A DNA stretch of 64,000 bases from Chloroherpetonaceae bacterium (GTDB taxonomy: Bacteria > Bacteroidota > Chlorobiia > Chlorobiales > Thermochlorobacteraceae). Positions within the stretch are counted from its first letter, which is position 1; each line of letters begins with the position of its first letter. A program made the translations under genes and the position numbers. Positions 10,653-20,688 of this stretch are shown here, in pieces. The DNA is taken from assembly GCA_033763895.1 (NCBI GenBank), contig JANRJQ010000011.1, positions 111,963 to 175,962 on the forward strand, in the 5' to 3' direction. The notes under the pieces are model-generated. The model did not search any database. It saw only the letters and a program-made list of their open reading frames with translations, and was not told where the DNA came from.

Positions 10653-13046
10653 ATGGTCTTTTGCCTTGCCTTTCCGTATTGGCTTTTAGTCAAGAAAAAA
10701 AGGCATGATAATTTTCCCCCTCATTTCCCAAGCCCGGTTCGTGTATTGTTCATTGTTTTTTTATTGAATATTTTTCTTCTCTTCACCAATTGGGTAAAAC
10801 CAATCGTAGCTCAAGAGACGCCTCACGATACGATACAACACCCCACCATAACGAGATATATCAAAACCCCCACAAAATCAAAAAGTTCAGACCCAAAAGC
10901 CGTGTACATAAGCGATTTAAAGATCGTTGGAAATAAAGCTTTTACTTTGGAAACATTGAGTAGCGAGCTTCAAACAAAAGAGAACACTGCTTATTTAGGA
11001 TTCTTCAAGTTATGGCGAGATGTCAATAACATCATGAAACTTATTTTTCCGGATTCCAGCGGGGCTCAAAGTTGGGCCCTTGAAACATTCGGCGAAGTAC
11101 CAAGAACTTTAGACCGAAGTGCTTTTGAACTTGATCTCGTTAGATTAAAAGAACTCTATAACAATCTTGGTTATCCCTCAGCAAGAATCAAACCAATCTT
11201 AAATTTTAGTTCCGATTCCACCGAGGTGAAAGTCGTCATTGAAATTGACGAAGGAGCACCCTTAATTATCAAGGAAATCTATCATGAAGGAACAGAACAA
11301 CTTGAATTGGGGCTTCGAAATGAGCTAAGGTCGCAATCGTTGCTAAAAAATGGAATGGTTTACTCTGCAAAAGAAATCGTCAGAGAGCGAAATCGTATCG
11401 TATCTTTTTTTCAAAAGAATGGATATATCGAATTCACCCCCGATTCAATACGGGTGGTGAATTATGTTTCAAGAGCAGCGTCTAATTGTGAATTATACTT
11501 TAAGATTAACTTGACCGAGCGACTGAAGGCGGGTTATACCAATGTGGTGATAACAAACCCAGACGAAAGTGAAGGGGATCTTATCGTAACAGAATATGAT
11601 ACCCTTCAAGGTGTCGCATTTAAGTTCATAGGAGATAAAGTGGTTTCGCCCCTATTGGTCGAAAGAAACATCAGTTTCAAACCCAATGATATCGCCTCTG
11701 TTGATTCGCGAAATGAAACCTTAAGAAGAATAGGTGCAGCTTCAATTTTTGAAAACCTTAACTTCAGAAGCGACTCTTCTTATAACGGTTATCTTTATTC
11801 AACAATTGAATTAATACTTGCCCCAAGGCATCAATTCTCTTTTAAGCCGCAATTGGATAGTCGAAATGAAGTACCAAATCTCTCACTTACTTCAAGCTAT
11901 GTCAATCGAAATTTATTTGAAGGAGCAGAGTCATTTAAGGCTGAAATTGCGGGCGGGTTGCAATTGACCATTCCTCAGCAAACTCAAGGCCAAAATGTTT
12001 TCGGAGACATCATTTATAACTTCGACGGTCGACTCGAATTTGGTGTGCCCTATTTTTACAATGCACAAAATCGACTTCTCTCATCATTGCAATACAGCAT
12101 TCAACAGCTACAAAATTTTAGGTTTGAATTTGCGCGATTTCGGATTAGAGGAAATATTTATCCGAACAACTTCCAACAAATTACGCTTGATATGGTGGAT
12201 GTCGAGTTCGTTGAACGAAGCACCGGAGTCATTGCGACTGATTCGACCTTTATTATCGTCACCAATGCACTTACGCTTGCCAATCGAATAGAATTTCTTT
12301 TTTCAAATCTCGATGAATTGGATCGAGTGTTAGATGTGAAGCTTTTTACTTCAGTCGAACTTGCAGGATTAATTCCTTATGCGCTAGATGTGCTTGTAGA
12401 AAAGAACGCCAATGATGAGCTTGAAAAGCCGCTTGCGCGATTATTTGGCATTCAATACAACCAATTCGCGAGGCTGAATGCACAAGTAAGCCTTTCTAAG
12501 AATATTTTAGGTGAAAGTGCTACTGCAGTTAAGTTTGCCATTGGCTATCTTGTTCCTTACTTACGAAGTTTAAATGATTCAACTCAAACACCACCTGAAC
12601 GGCAATTTATTGGGGGCGGTCCGAACGGGCTGCGCGGCTGGCCGTTTGCTGGTATTGGCCCCGGTGGAACATCTGTATTTACAGATCCTTTAAAGGCCGG
12701 TCGAGGAGATATTCGATTTGAGGCCAGTTTGGAGCAGCGGTTAAACTTTTTCTCTCTCTTCGGGTTTCCCGCAGGCTTAGTTCTTTTTGGGGATATTGGC
12801 AATGTCTGGAGTCGTGAAGGGGAAAACTCTCTATCGCTTGAAAACTTTGTTACTCAAATGGGGTGGGATGTGGGGATTGGAATCAGAATATATACACCAA
12901 TTGGGCCGATCAGGTTTGATTTTGCTTATCGCGTGTACGACCCTACCCAGCCTGAAGGGCAACGGTGGCAAATCAGTCAATGGCAATTGGGATTTACAGG
13001 AGCAAACGGCGTATCGTTTAACTTCGGTATCGGTGAAGTTTTCTAA
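10653..13046 (+). CDS. Omp85 family outer-membrane protein (BamA/TamA-like)
   Basis: A 797-residue outer-membrane assembly or translocation protein. A long, basic N terminus precedes a hydrophobic segment (about residues 29-52) ending in VAQE, so export by a signal peptide is clear even though the precise start is not. POTRA-type repeats follow (ISDLKIVGNKAFTLETL, and IIKEIYHEGTEQLELGL). The C-terminal surface-antigen domain holds the GGPNGLRGWPF motif (equivalent to the VRGF/LRGY loop) and ends in a barrel strand FGIGEVF with terminal Phe. It may be TamA-like or a second BamA; the two cannot be separated by eye. Confidence 0.88.
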   Translation: MVFCLAFPYWLLVKKKRHDNFPPHFPSPVRVLFIVFLLNIFLLFTNWVKPIVAQETPHDTIQHPTITRYIKTPTKSKSSDPKAVYISDLKIVGNKAFTLETLSSELQTKENTAYLGFFKLWRDVNNIMKLIFPDSSGAQSWALETFGEVPRTLDRSAFELDLVRLKELYNNLGYPSARIKPILNFSSDSTEVKVVIEIDEGAPLIIKEIYHEGTEQLELGLRNELRSQSLLKNGMVYSAKEIVRERNRIVSFFQKNGYIEFTPDSIRVVNYVSRAASNCELYFKINLTERLKAGYTNVVITNPDESEGDLIVTEYDTLQGVAFKFIGDKVVSPLLVERNISFKPNDIASVDSRNETLRRIGAASIFENLNFRSDSSYNGYLYSTIELILAPRHQFSFKPQLDSRNEVPNLSLTSSYVNRNLFEGAESFKAEIAGGLQLTIPQQTQGQNVFGDIIYNFDGRLEFGVPYFYNAQNRLLSSLQYSIQQLQNFRFEFARFRIRGNIYPNNFQQITLDMVDVEFVERSTGVIATDSTFIIVTNALTLANRIEFLFSNLDELDRVLDVKLFTSVELAGLIPYALDVLVEKNANDELEKPLARLFGIQYNQFARLNAQVSLSKNILGESATAVKFAIGYLVPYLRSLNDSTQTPPERQFIGGGPNGLRGWPFAGIGPGGTSVFTDPLKAGRGDIRFEASLEQRLNFFSLFGFPAGLVLFGDIGNVWSREGENSLSLENFVTQMGWDVGIGIRIYTPIGPIRFDFAYRVYDPTQPEGQRWQISQWQLGFTGANGVSFNFGIGEVF

Positions 13047-13055
13047 TAATTGAAT

Positions 13056-13703
13056 ATGAAAAGAAATATTGTTGCGCCATCAATACTGGCAGCGGACTTC
13101 ACCAAATTGGGTGAAGAAATTAAACTGGTCGAAAACGCCGGGGTGGAGTGGATTCATGCCGATGTGATGGATGGGCACTTTGTGCCAAATATTTCATTTG
13201 GTCCTTTTATTATTGAATCGGTTCGAAGGGCAACAAATCTTACCATCGATACACACTTGATGATTGAAAATCCTGATCAATATATCAAAGCCTTTATTGA
13301 TGCCGGTTCAAATCATATTACCGTTCATCAAGAAGAAGTCAAACACCTACACCGCACAATTGAACTCATTCATTCACTGGGCGCGAAAGCGGGGGTTTCA
13401 CTTAATCCTGCAACTCCGGTTGCAACACTTGAAGAAATTCTTCCAATGATTGACTTGGTGCTGATTATGTCGGTTAATCCCGGGTTTGGCGGACAATCGT
13501 TTATTGAATCTTCGTATGAAAAAGTCAAGAAACTCAATCAATTAAAAATGGAATTGAACCCCGAGCTCATCATTGCAATCGATGGAGGTATCAGTGAAAA
13601 AAATGCTTCAAAAGTTCGGGAAGCCGGTGCAGAGGCACTTATCGCAGGTTCAGCAGTATTTAAATCTAAAGACCCAATTGAAGCGGTAAAAAAATTGCGA
13701 TAA
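13056..13703 (+). CDS. rpe: ribulose-phosphate 3-epimerase
   Basis: Interconverts ribulose 5-phosphate and xylulose 5-phosphate in the pentose phosphate and Calvin-type pathways. The 215-residue TIM barrel opens with APSILAADFTKLGEE and carries HADVMDGHFVPNISFG, DTHLMIENPD, SVNPGFGGQSFI and AIDGGIS, which together hold the metal-binding His/Asp residues and the phosphate site. Start is taken at the ATG at 13056, nine bases after the Omp85 stop; an upstream TTG at 13050 is disfavoured. ruvA follows seven bases after the stop, so rpe-ruvA form a tight pair. Confidence 0.96.
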   Translation: MKRNIVAPSILAADFTKLGEEIKLVENAGVEWIHADVMDGHFVPNISFGPFIIESVRRATNLTIDTHLMIENPDQYIKAFIDAGSNHITVHQEEVKHLHRTIELIHSLGAKAGVSLNPATPVATLEEILPMIDLVLIMSVNPGFGGQSFIESSYEKVKKLNQLKMELNPELIIAIDGGISEKNASKVREAGAEALIAGSAVFKSKDPIEAVKKLR

Positions 13704-13710
13704 GAAAATC

Positions 13711-14319
13711 ATGATTTCATCTATTAAAGGGATTATCGAAGAAAAATCGCAAAATGAAGTTGTCATAAATATTGGTGCTCTTTCGCTTCAGTTGCAGATT
13801 TCTCAAACAACTTTTCAGTCTTTGCCTGAAGTTGGAGAAACTGCAAAGTTAGTGACTTATCTTCATGTCAGGGAAGACGCCTTGATTTTATTTGGATTCT
13901 CAGGTGACGAAGAGCGCGCCCTATTTAAGTTGCTTTTAAGTGTTTCAGGCGTTGGACCAAAAATGGCGCAAACCATTCTTTCCGGATTAAATCCGATTGA
14001 ACTTCGAGAAAGTATCATCTCAGCGAATACGCATCGATTGACAGGTATATCGGGCGTAGGGAAAAAAACAGCCGAAAGAATTATTCTTGAATTAAGAGAT
14101 AAAATTACAAAACTTGAAATTCGATCATCACTTTCAGTTGAATCAACAGGTTCTCTTTCATCAGCTCGAAACGACGCCTTTTCAGCGTTGCTCTCGTTAG
14201 GATTCACAAAACATGCTGCCGAGAAGTCACTTCGATTGGCAATTTCAGAAAACCCAACGGCTTCGGCTGAAGTGTTAATTCGACTTTCACTCCGTTTCGC
14301 ACAATCAGAAAAGGGGTAA
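13711..14319 (+). CDS. ruvA: Holliday junction branch migration protein RuvA
   Basis: DNA-binding tetramer that loads the RuvB motor on Holliday junctions. The 202-residue product has the three expected domains: an OB fold at the N terminus (MISSIKGIIEEKSQNEVVI), the helix-hairpin-helix pair (LLSVSGVGPKMAQTIL and LTGISGVGKKTAERII) and a C-terminal domain III (ALLSLGFTKHAAEKSL) that contacts RuvB. ruvB and ruvC are not adjacent. Very sure. Confidence 0.97.
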   Translation: MISSIKGIIEEKSQNEVVINIGALSLQLQISQTTFQSLPEVGETAKLVTYLHVREDALILFGFSGDEERALFKLLLSVSGVGPKMAQTILSGLNPIELRESIISANTHRLTGISGVGKKTAERIILELRDKITKLEIRSSLSVESTGSLSSARNDAFSALLSLGFTKHAAEKSLRLAISENPTASAEVLIRLSLRFAQSEKG

Positions 14320-14698
14320 AATTTATTTGTACTTTTAGTGAAACTGGTTTAATTTGGATTAATAATTGAGATAAATGAACCGAATCTCAGAAGGTGCTAT
14401 CTACTAGCAACCGAATTGAAACCGTTCCAATCAAATACCTTAATCATTAATTCAGTAATTCGTTAACGGAACCTGTTGAAGCCTCTGTTGGTTTTTATCG
14501 CAGAACACGGTTTCTACCAAGAAGATCCAACGCAAGGAAAAAATTCGTTTTGAATCACTGAATTTCAAAATTGATCTAAACTCATTTCCAAAAAGAAAAA
14601 ACATCGATTCCCTAAAGTATCCATTTGTCTAAAAAGCCCTTCGAAGTGTTTTTGCTTCACTTTAATTTAACTATCCTTTATAATCTTCAGTTACACTT
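14320..14698. other. intergenic region before rho
   Basis: About 380 AT-rich bases with no convincing reading frame. This is presumably the rho promoter and leader. Long leaders are common where rho is autoregulated, but I saw no strong hairpin or terminator to support a specific mechanism here. Confidence 0.5.
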
Positions 14699-16036
14699 AT
14701 GCCAAATTCAATGATGAACCCACCCTCATCCTCGGGTCAAAATGCTCCCTTTAATGGTTTAGATATCAATGTTCTTCAAAAAAGGAAAGTTGCGGATTTG
14801 ACCGCCTTAGCGAAAGAAATGGGCATTGTTACAACAGGGTTAAAAAAAGACGAGCTCATTTTCAAAATTATAGAAGTTCAGACCCTCAAATCAGAATCAC
14901 CGGGAGCAGACGGAAAAGAAAGCGGTGTGGTTGTCGTCAATAAAGGTGTTTTACAAACCATATCTGACGGATACGGCTTTCTTCGCTCAGCCAATTACAA
15001 TTACTTGTCCTCACCAGATGATATTTATGTCTCTCCCTCTCAAATTAAACGGTTCAATATGCGTACCGGAGATACCGTTTCCGGACAAGTTCGTGCTCCA
15101 AAAGAGGGCGAACGCTTTTTTGCACTTCTCAAAATTGAAACAATCAATGGCTTCGAACCTGAGGCCATTCGTGATAGAACCCACTTCGATAACCTAACGC
15201 CGCTTTACCCGCAAGAGCGATTCAGATTAGAAACCACGGCTAATGAGCATTCAACTCGCGTAATGGATATTTTTATTCCTATTGGAAAAGGGCAGCGAGG
15301 CTTGATTGTTGCACAGCCTAAAACCGGGAAAACCATTCTACTCCAAAAAATCGCGAACGCCATCGCAAAAAATCACCCTGAGGTTTATTTAATCGTCCTT
15401 TTAATTGATGAAAGACCTGAAGAAGTGACGGATATGGAGCGAAACGTGCAAGCGGAAGTGATTTCCTCAACCTTTGATGAAGAGCCCGAGCGTCATGTTC
15501 AGGTGGCGGATATGGTGCTTGATAAAGCGAAGCGTCTTGTGGAGTGTAAACGCGATGTCGTGATTCTTCTTGATTCAATTACAAGATTAGCAAGAGCACA
15601 CAATACCGTCATTCCTCACTCAGGGAAGATTCTTTCAGGCGGTATTGATTCCAATGCATTACACAAGCCCAAAAGATTTTTTGGTGCTGCTCGAAATATT
15701 GAAGAAGGAGGAAGCCTTACCATTATTGCAACCGCGCTGGTTGATACCGGATCAAGAATGGACGATGTGATTTTCGAAGAATTCAAGGGTACTGGAAATA
15801 TGGAACTCTTGCTTGATCGGCGATTAGCTGAACGTCGCGTATTTCCGGCAATCGATATTTTACGCTCAGGCACAAGAAAAGAAGAACTCTTGCTCACTCA
15901 AGATGAACTATCACGAATGTGGCTGCTTAGAAAATACTGTGCCGATAAAAACCCAATCGAAACAATGGAATTTGTATTGGATAAACTCGGTGAAACCAAA
16001 AGCAATACCCAATTTTTTAAGATGATGAACGCTTAA
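14699..16036 (+). CDS. rho: transcription termination factor Rho
   Basis: Hexameric RNA helicase that ends transcription. The 445-residue product has a short Ser/Pro-rich leader, the Rho N-terminal helical domain ([19 protein letters not shown]), the RNA-binding cold-shock-like domain ([37 protein letters not shown], abbreviated here) and the ATPase core with Walker [16 protein letters not shown], Walker [17 protein letters not shown] and the Q-loop region. No large insertion disrupts it. A strong terminator follows 25 bases later. Confidence 0.98.
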   Translation: MPNSMMNPPSSSGQNAPFNGLDINVLQKRKVADLTALAKEMGIVTTGLKKDELIFKIIEVQTLKSESPGADGKESGVVVVNKGVLQTISDGYGFLRSANYNYLSSPDDIYVSPSQIKRFNMRTGDTVSGQVRAPKEGERFFALLKIETINGFEPEAIRDRTHFDNLTPLYPQERFRLETTANEHSTRVMDIFIPIGKGQRGLIVAQPKTGKTILLQKIANAIAKNHPEVYLIVLLIDERPEEVTDMERNVQAEVISSTFDEEPERHVQVADMVLDKAKRLVECKRDVVILLDSITRLARAHNTVIPHSGKILSGGIDSNALHKPKRFFGAARNIEEGGSLTIIATALVDTGSRMDDVIFEEFKGTGNMELLLDRRLAERRVFPAIDILRSGTRKEELLLTQDELSRMWLLRKYCADKNPIETMEFVLDKLGETKSNTQFFKMMNA

Positions 16037-16060
16037 GAAGTTTGGAAAAAAATTTAACGA

Positions 16061-16085
16061 AAGCCTGATTTTTCAGGCTTTTTTT
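16061..16085 (+). terminator. Rho-independent terminator after rho
   Basis: An 8-bp perfect stem (AAGCCTGA with TCAGGCTT) with a TTTT loop is followed by a run of T. The complementary A-rich side makes it weakly bidirectional, so it may also serve the convergent DUF1573 gene. Confidence 0.88.
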
Positions 16086-16773
16086 ATTCGCCGATAAATG
16101 TCAAGCGAAGTGGAACAAGCGGTTGACGGGGGTTGTCTGTTTCTATGGTAAGCAAGGCTTGAGAAAATTCTTCACCCGTACCTTGAATTTTAACCTCAAA
16201 TACAAAAGATTCTGACGCTAAAACATTCGCGGACTTTGGAAGAGTGAATTTCAATTCGGGTGAATTCGATTGAATGGATTTCACTTTTATCGGATACCCG
16301 GCTCGATTCGCCATTTCAATTTTAATCGTTTTATTTTCGCCCTTCTTAATTCTTCCAGCCCAAGCTGACATTCCCCCTCCGATATAGTCAAGGTCGGTTG
16401 AAACCTTTGCATAAAAAGAAAATTGAGAGTACTTCTCTCGTGAGTTCGCGTAAATTCCTACCGTCTTCTTGACTTCACCTAAAAAACCCGTTGGGTCAAA
16501 AGAGAGTGACACTTGTTGAGACTCAGCAGGTCTGAGGCTGTCTTTTGGTAATTCTGCTGCAGTACAGCCGCAAGAGGGAGTTAATTTGAGAATCTTAAGC
16601 GTTTCATTGCCGACGTTTCGAATCTCAAAAGATAGTGATGCGGCTTTACCAAGGTAGATTGTTCCTAAATCAACTTCCTTTGGAGAAACTTCTAAAATAG
16701 GTTGTGCGACGATTGAAACGCCTTTGAAACAAGAAAACGCGACGAAAAGCGAAATCAATTTCGATAGTTTCAA
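16084..16773 (-). CDS. DUF1573 domain exported protein
   Basis: About 229 residues from the TTG at 16773, which gives a good signal peptide (MKLSKLISLFVAFSCF then VSIVAQP). The mature protein starts with the DUF1573 Ig-like domain: VSPKEVDLGTIYLGKAASLSFEIRN and LTPSCGCTAAELP, including the conserved CGC. A second beta-domain follows. Longer in-frame starts exist upstream but would overlap the ABC transporter gene and spoil the signal peptide. DUF1573 proteins are common envelope proteins in this superphylum with unknown role. Start moderately sure. Confidence 0.78.
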   Translation of the reverse strand: MKLSKLISLFVAFSCFKGVSIVAQPILEVSPKEVDLGTIYLGKAASLSFEIRNVGNETLKILKLTPSCGCTAAELPKDSLRPAESQQVSLSFDPTGFLGEVKKTVGIYANSREKYSQFSFYAKVSTDLDYIGGGMSAWAGRIKKGENKTIKIEMANRAGYPIKVKSIQSNSPELKFTLPKSANVLASESFVFEVKIQGTGEEFSQALLTIETDNPRQPLVPLRLTFIGE

Positions 16774-16795
16774 AATCTGTATTGAAACAAGTTGG

Positions 16796-18559
16796 TTAAT
16801 CAAGTGATGAAATTTCTTCCTCAAGTTGTTGCTTACGGTAGAGTTCAGAGTAGTAACCATTAGCATTAAGCAATGTATCATGAGAGCCTGATTCGACGAT
16901 TTTTGAATCATGTAAAACAAAGATAACGTCACAGTTTTTTACGGTTGAAATTCTATGACTGATAAGGAGAATGGTTGATTCACGGTCGCTAAAGAGATGA
17001 CTTAAAATGGTATCCTCTGTTTTGGTATCGACTGCCGAAAGCGAATCATCAAGTATGAGTATTTTTGGATGACGTAACAGTGCTCGCGCGATGGCCGTTC
17101 TCTGTTTCTGCCCACCTGAGAGCGTAATTCCTCGCTCACCCAACATCGTCGAGAATTGGTCGGGAAAGTCTTTCACATCGTCATAGAGCGATGCTTCTTC
17201 CGCCGCTTTTTTTACAAAGGCGAAGTCAGAGTAAGGAGAATCTGGCGACACGCCAAATGCAATATTATTTTGAACAGTATCTGAAAAGAGAAAGTAATCT
17301 TGAGGAACAAATCCAATGTTGTTTCTAAGCACGGAAATCGGAAAATCTTGGATTCGGCGGCCGTCTATCAATATCTCCCCGGAGATTGGCTCAATAAGAC
17401 GAGGAATGAGATGAACAAAAGTAGATTTTCCGACACCCGTTGCACCAACAATCGCAGCACGAGCACCTTTCTCAATCTTAAATGAGATGGAGTCGAGAAC
17501 CTTTTTTGAAGGATTAGAGGGATAGGAATAAGAAACAGATCGGAATTCAATCGCACCGTGGATCTCCTTGAGACTTACATCCGTATGAACAGTATCGCGA
17601 ATGCTTGGCTTGAGTAGCAAAATTTCATTTAAGCGTTTTTGAGAAGCCGCTGCTCGTTGAATGATATTGGTCACCCAGCCTATCGAAATCAATGGCCAAG
17701 AAAGCGTCAGGACATAAATCAAAAATTGGACAATCGTTCCAAGTGAAATTACACCTTCGATAACTTGGTTACCACCAACAAAAATCACAAGCATAATCGA
17801 AAACCCAATCAAAGCCGTGATTGATGGGAAGAAGAGCGCTTGCAATTTCGCGAGAGTTAAATTTTTATGGTAGTACTCAGTATTAAGAGAAAGAAACGAT
17901 TGAATCTCTGCGTCTTCACGAGTGTATGCTTTAACGATTCTCGCGCCCGATAAATTTTCTTGAACCTTTGAAGTAATGGCAGAGTACTTTTCTTGCAATT
18001 CCTGACTTCGATCATGAATTTTCTTTCCCAAAAAATAAACGATAAAGCTTATCAGCGGTGCAGGTAGCATAACAAAAAGCGTGAGCGAAGGTGAGATGGT
18101 AAACATTGCCGTTAGCGCAAAAATCAAACGAAAGAGCGTATTAGTAGAATACATGATTCCGGGCCCCAAATAGTTACGAACAGCATTCAAATCGTTTGTT
18201 GCTCTTGACATTAAATCGCCGGTGCTATTGGCTTTGAAGTATAAAAAATCGAGGGTTTGAAGGTGTGCATAAAAGTCGTTTTTAAGATCAAACTCTATTT
18301 TTCTAGAAACAACAATAATCGTTTGTCGAACGAGAAAAAGAAAAAATCCTGCAGCGGCAGAAGAAAGAACGCCAAAGAGAATGGTTGAATAAATATCCGG
18401 TAAGGCGAAATTTGGACGACCCAACGCGTCAACCGACTCTGCGACAAACTTAGGGGAAAGCACAAGAAAAAAATTTGTGCCAATAAGGAAAAAAACACCC
18501 AAAAGCAGTTCCTTCCAATAACGCTTGATGTATGGGTTTAAGGATTGAAGTTCTTTCAC
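16796..18559 (-). CDS. ABC exporter, fused permease and ATPase (MsbA/multidrug type)
   Basis: A 587-residue half-transporter that acts as a homodimer in the inner membrane. Six membrane helices occupy the first 300 residues, with the typical DFLYFKANSTGDLMSRATNDLNAV coupling region. The ATPase domain holds Walker A IVGATGVGKSTF, the Q-loop FVPQDYFLFSDT, signature LSGGQKQRTAIARAL, Walker B ILILDDSLSAVD and switch His in LISHRIS. Such proteins export lipids (MsbA) or drugs; the substrate is not deducible. The DUF1573 gene starts about 22 bases downstream, suggesting an operon. Confidence 0.92.
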   Translation of the reverse strand: MKELQSLNPYIKRYWKELLLGVFFLIGTNFFLVLSPKFVAESVDALGRPNFALPDIYSTILFGVLSSAAAGFFLFLVRQTIIVVSRKIEFDLKNDFYAHLQTLDFLYFKANSTGDLMSRATNDLNAVRNYLGPGIMYSTNTLFRLIFALTAMFTISPSLTLFVMLPAPLISFIVYFLGKKIHDRSQELQEKYSAITSKVQENLSGARIVKAYTREDAEIQSFLSLNTEYYHKNLTLAKLQALFFPSITALIGFSIMLVIFVGGNQVIEGVISLGTIVQFLIYVLTLSWPLISIGWVTNIIQRAAASQKRLNEILLLKPSIRDTVHTDVSLKEIHGAIEFRSVSYSYPSNPSKKVLDSISFKIEKGARAAIVGATGVGKSTFVHLIPRLIEPISGEILIDGRRIQDFPISVLRNNIGFVPQDYFLFSDTVQNNIAFGVSPDSPYSDFAFVKKAAEEASLYDDVKDFPDQFSTMLGERGITLSGGQKQRTAIARALLRHPKILILDDSLSAVDTKTEDTILSHLFSDRESTILLISHRISTVKNCDVIFVLHDSKIVESGSHDTLLNANGYYSELYRKQQLEEEISSLD

Positions 18560-18625
18560 AAGGCTCCGAGTTTAAATTGAAAACATAATATAAAACAATC
18601 ACGAAGCCTTGTACATTCCAAAGTG

Positions 18626-19366
18626 TTAAATCACTTTTGCTTCGTTTCTAAGCGCTTGAACAAGTTCAGCGGATGTTGAAAATAATTTTCCCGCAGATTT
18701 TTGCGCTGGCTTTTCAAGCTGAATCGATGCGGATTTTGCAGGATGAGAGCCAAGTGAAAGTGATTCAATAGGTTTGTTCTTTGCCATCATAATTCCTTTC
18801 ATATTCGCGACTCGCGGAATGTTGAGGCCCTTTTGTGCGGTAACTAGAAAAGGGAAAGTAAGCTCTACAACTTCAGAACCGCCTTCGATTTCACGCCAGA
18901 TTTTTGCCGAAGTTCCATCGGTTTCAATCTTGACGACCACTGTGACAGCAGGGAGATTCAAAAGTTCGGCTAACATTGGTCCAACTTGCGCGTCGTTATG
19001 ATCCGTTGATTCCTTTCCCAAAAGAACTGTGTCTGGATTTCCGCCAAAGTGTTTTTGAATCGATTCCGAAAGAACGTGTGCTATGGAAGATGCATCATTT
19101 GCCTCAGATTTAATCAACACGGCATGATCCGCCCCAAGTGCAAATGCTTTTCTGAGATTAGTTTGAAACGAATCATCACCGATCGAAAAAACGGTTACTG
19201 TACCACCAAACTTCTCCTTCAGCTTAAGTCCTTCTTCTAAAGCGTATTCATCATAAGGGTTGATAACAAAATTAATCCCTTGTTTTTCAATTCCTTTGCC
19301 GTCGGGCGAGATGGTAATTCGTGAGGCGGTATCGGGTACTTGATTAATGCAAACTGCAATTTTCAT
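18626..19366 (-). CDS. etfB: electron transfer flavoprotein beta subunit
   Basis: A 246-residue EtfB that, with EtfA, passes electrons from acyl-CoA or other dehydrogenases to the quinone pool. Signatures: MKIAVCINQVPDTASRI, NPYDEYALEEGLKLKEK, LLGKESTDHNDAQVGPMLAELL and the C-terminal RVANMKGIMMAKNKP (the conserved arm). The usual partner etfA is absent on both sides: the neighbours are an ABC exporter and a DedA protein. The alpha subunit must lie elsewhere if the complex is functional. Confidence 0.93.
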   Translation of the reverse strand: MKIAVCINQVPDTASRITISPDGKGIEKQGINFVINPYDEYALEEGLKLKEKFGGTVTVFSIGDDSFQTNLRKAFALGADHAVLIKSEANDASSIAHVLSESIQKHFGGNPDTVLLGKESTDHNDAQVGPMLAELLNLPAVTVVVKIETDGTSAKIWREIEGGSEVVELTFPFLVTAQKGLNIPRVANMKGIMMAKNKPIESLSLGSHPAKSASIQLEKPAQKSAGKLFSTSAELVQALRNEAKVI

Positions 19367-19435
19367 ATCTCTTCTAAATTAATTGGTGATGTTCGATAAC
19401 CTTTTACTAACCTTTAGGAAAAGGTTGAAATGTAC

Positions 19436-20104
19436 TCAGGCGTTTGATCCCTTGGAATTTGAAATATAGCGAGCCTTGATAATCTCATAAACCATTGGCA
19501 AAAGCGAAACGCCAATAATCCCAAAAACTACCAAAGAAAAATTCTTCTTCACTACTGGAATTGTACCAAAAAAGTATCCGGCAAGTGTCAAAGAAATAAT
19601 CCAAACAAGCCCGCCAACAATATTGTAAATGATAAATTTAGAGTATGTCATTGCTCCCAAACCTCCGACAAATGGCGCAAAAGTTCTTACGATGGGAACA
19701 AACCTCGCAAGAATGATGGTCTTCCCGCCATACTCCTCATAAAAGGAATGAGTTTTATCAAGGTATTCCTTCTTAATAAATTTTGAAGGATGATTGATGA
19801 GATAATCGCCAAATTGATGCCCAATAAAGTAATTGACTGTATCTCCTAAGATGGCTGCAATACTGAGTAGAATAATGACCAATGTAATATCCAAAGCACC
19901 TGATACAGCAAGTGCCCCAACAGCAAAAAGCAAAGAATCTCCGGGAAGCAATGGTGTAACGACAAGACCAGTTTCACAAAAAATGATTGCAAAGAGAATG
20001 GCATAAAGCCAGATGCCGTAGTCTTGAGAAAGACCAAACAGGTGCTTATCAAGATGTAAAACGATATCAATAAAACTGCGGATAAATTCCATAAATGAAT
20101 TCAT
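19436..20104 (-). CDS. DedA family membrane protein
   Basis: A 222-residue inner-membrane protein of the DedA/SNARE-associated family, implicated in lipid-carrier (undecaprenyl phosphate) transport and envelope homeostasis. It has four to five hydrophobic helices and the family motifs FCETGLVVTPLLPGDSLLFAVGALA, GDTVNYFIGHQFGDY and the conserved ARFVPIVRTFAPFVGG loop. It is the full length of the family. It precedes etfB in the same direction. Confidence 0.93.
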   Translation of the reverse strand: MNSFMEFIRSFIDIVLHLDKHLFGLSQDYGIWLYAILFAIIFCETGLVVTPLLPGDSLLFAVGALAVSGALDITLVIILLSIAAILGDTVNYFIGHQFGDYLINHPSKFIKKEYLDKTHSFYEEYGGKTIILARFVPIVRTFAPFVGGLGAMTYSKFIIYNIVGGLVWIISLTLAGYFFGTIPVVKKNFSLVVFGIIGVSLLPMVYEIIKARYISNSKGSNA

Positions 20105-20258
20105 GTTGAAAAATGACGCGCGAAGATACGAATATGAGTTGAATCGAAGAATGGAATGTCAATTGTTCTAAAAAAAATCGAAGTGAATTTTATGATTGTG
20201 TTTACGCGTTAAGATGGTTATCTTAAAAAAATTTTTTTAATTCAAATAGGAATCAAAT

Positions 20259-20627
20259 ATGAGTGCACTTTTGGATCAAGCAGCGGTTGAAACCAAACCG
20301 GGGTTTCTTAGCCTCACTGAAGGAGCTATTCGCGAAGTGAAGCGGATTTTAGAGTCAAATAAAGTTCCCGAATCGATGCGACTTCGGGTTGGTGTTACTG
20401 GTGGAGGATGTTCAGGAATGAGCTATCAATTGGGCTTTGACCAGCAACGCGAAAACGATGAAGTTTTGTCCATTGGTGGGCTTGAAGTGCTTCTTGATAA
20501 GCGTCATGCAATTTATTTAATGGGAACAGAAGTTGACTTTGTTGACGGTTTGCAAGGAAGAGGATTTGAATTCAAAAATCCAAATGCAAAAAAAACTTGT
20601 GGTTGTGGCAGTTCATTCTCTGCGTAA
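20259..20627 (+). CDS. iron-sulfur cluster assembly protein (A-type carrier, IscA/ErpA family)
   Basis: A 122-residue A-type carrier that hands Fe-S clusters to apo-proteins. The three conserved cysteines are present: GGGCSGMSYQLG (first) and the CGCGSSF end (second and third). The N-terminal extension of about 20 residues is normal for some ErpA/SufA forms. It stands alone, without suf or isc neighbours. In this phototroph it could supply clusters to PscA/PscB or to cofactor enzymes; this is inference. Confidence 0.93.
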   Translation: MSALLDQAAVETKPGFLSLTEGAIREVKRILESNKVPESMRLRVGVTGGGCSGMSYQLGFDQQRENDEVLSIGGLEVLLDKRHAIYLMGTEVDFVDGLQGRGFEFKNPNAKKTCGCGSSFSA

Positions 20628-20660
20628 CGTTTTTTCTCGAAACCAAGCAAAAGTATATGG

Positions 20661-20681
20661 AGGGGCGTCTTAAACGCCCTT
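20661..20681. terminator. bidirectional terminator between iscA-like and phzF-like genes
   Basis: A stem of about 8 bp with one G-T pair (AGGGGCGT with ACGCCCTT) closes a 5-base loop in the gap between convergent genes. It is followed by TCTTCTATTT on the plus strand. Confidence 0.7.
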
Positions 20682-20688
20682 CTTCTAT

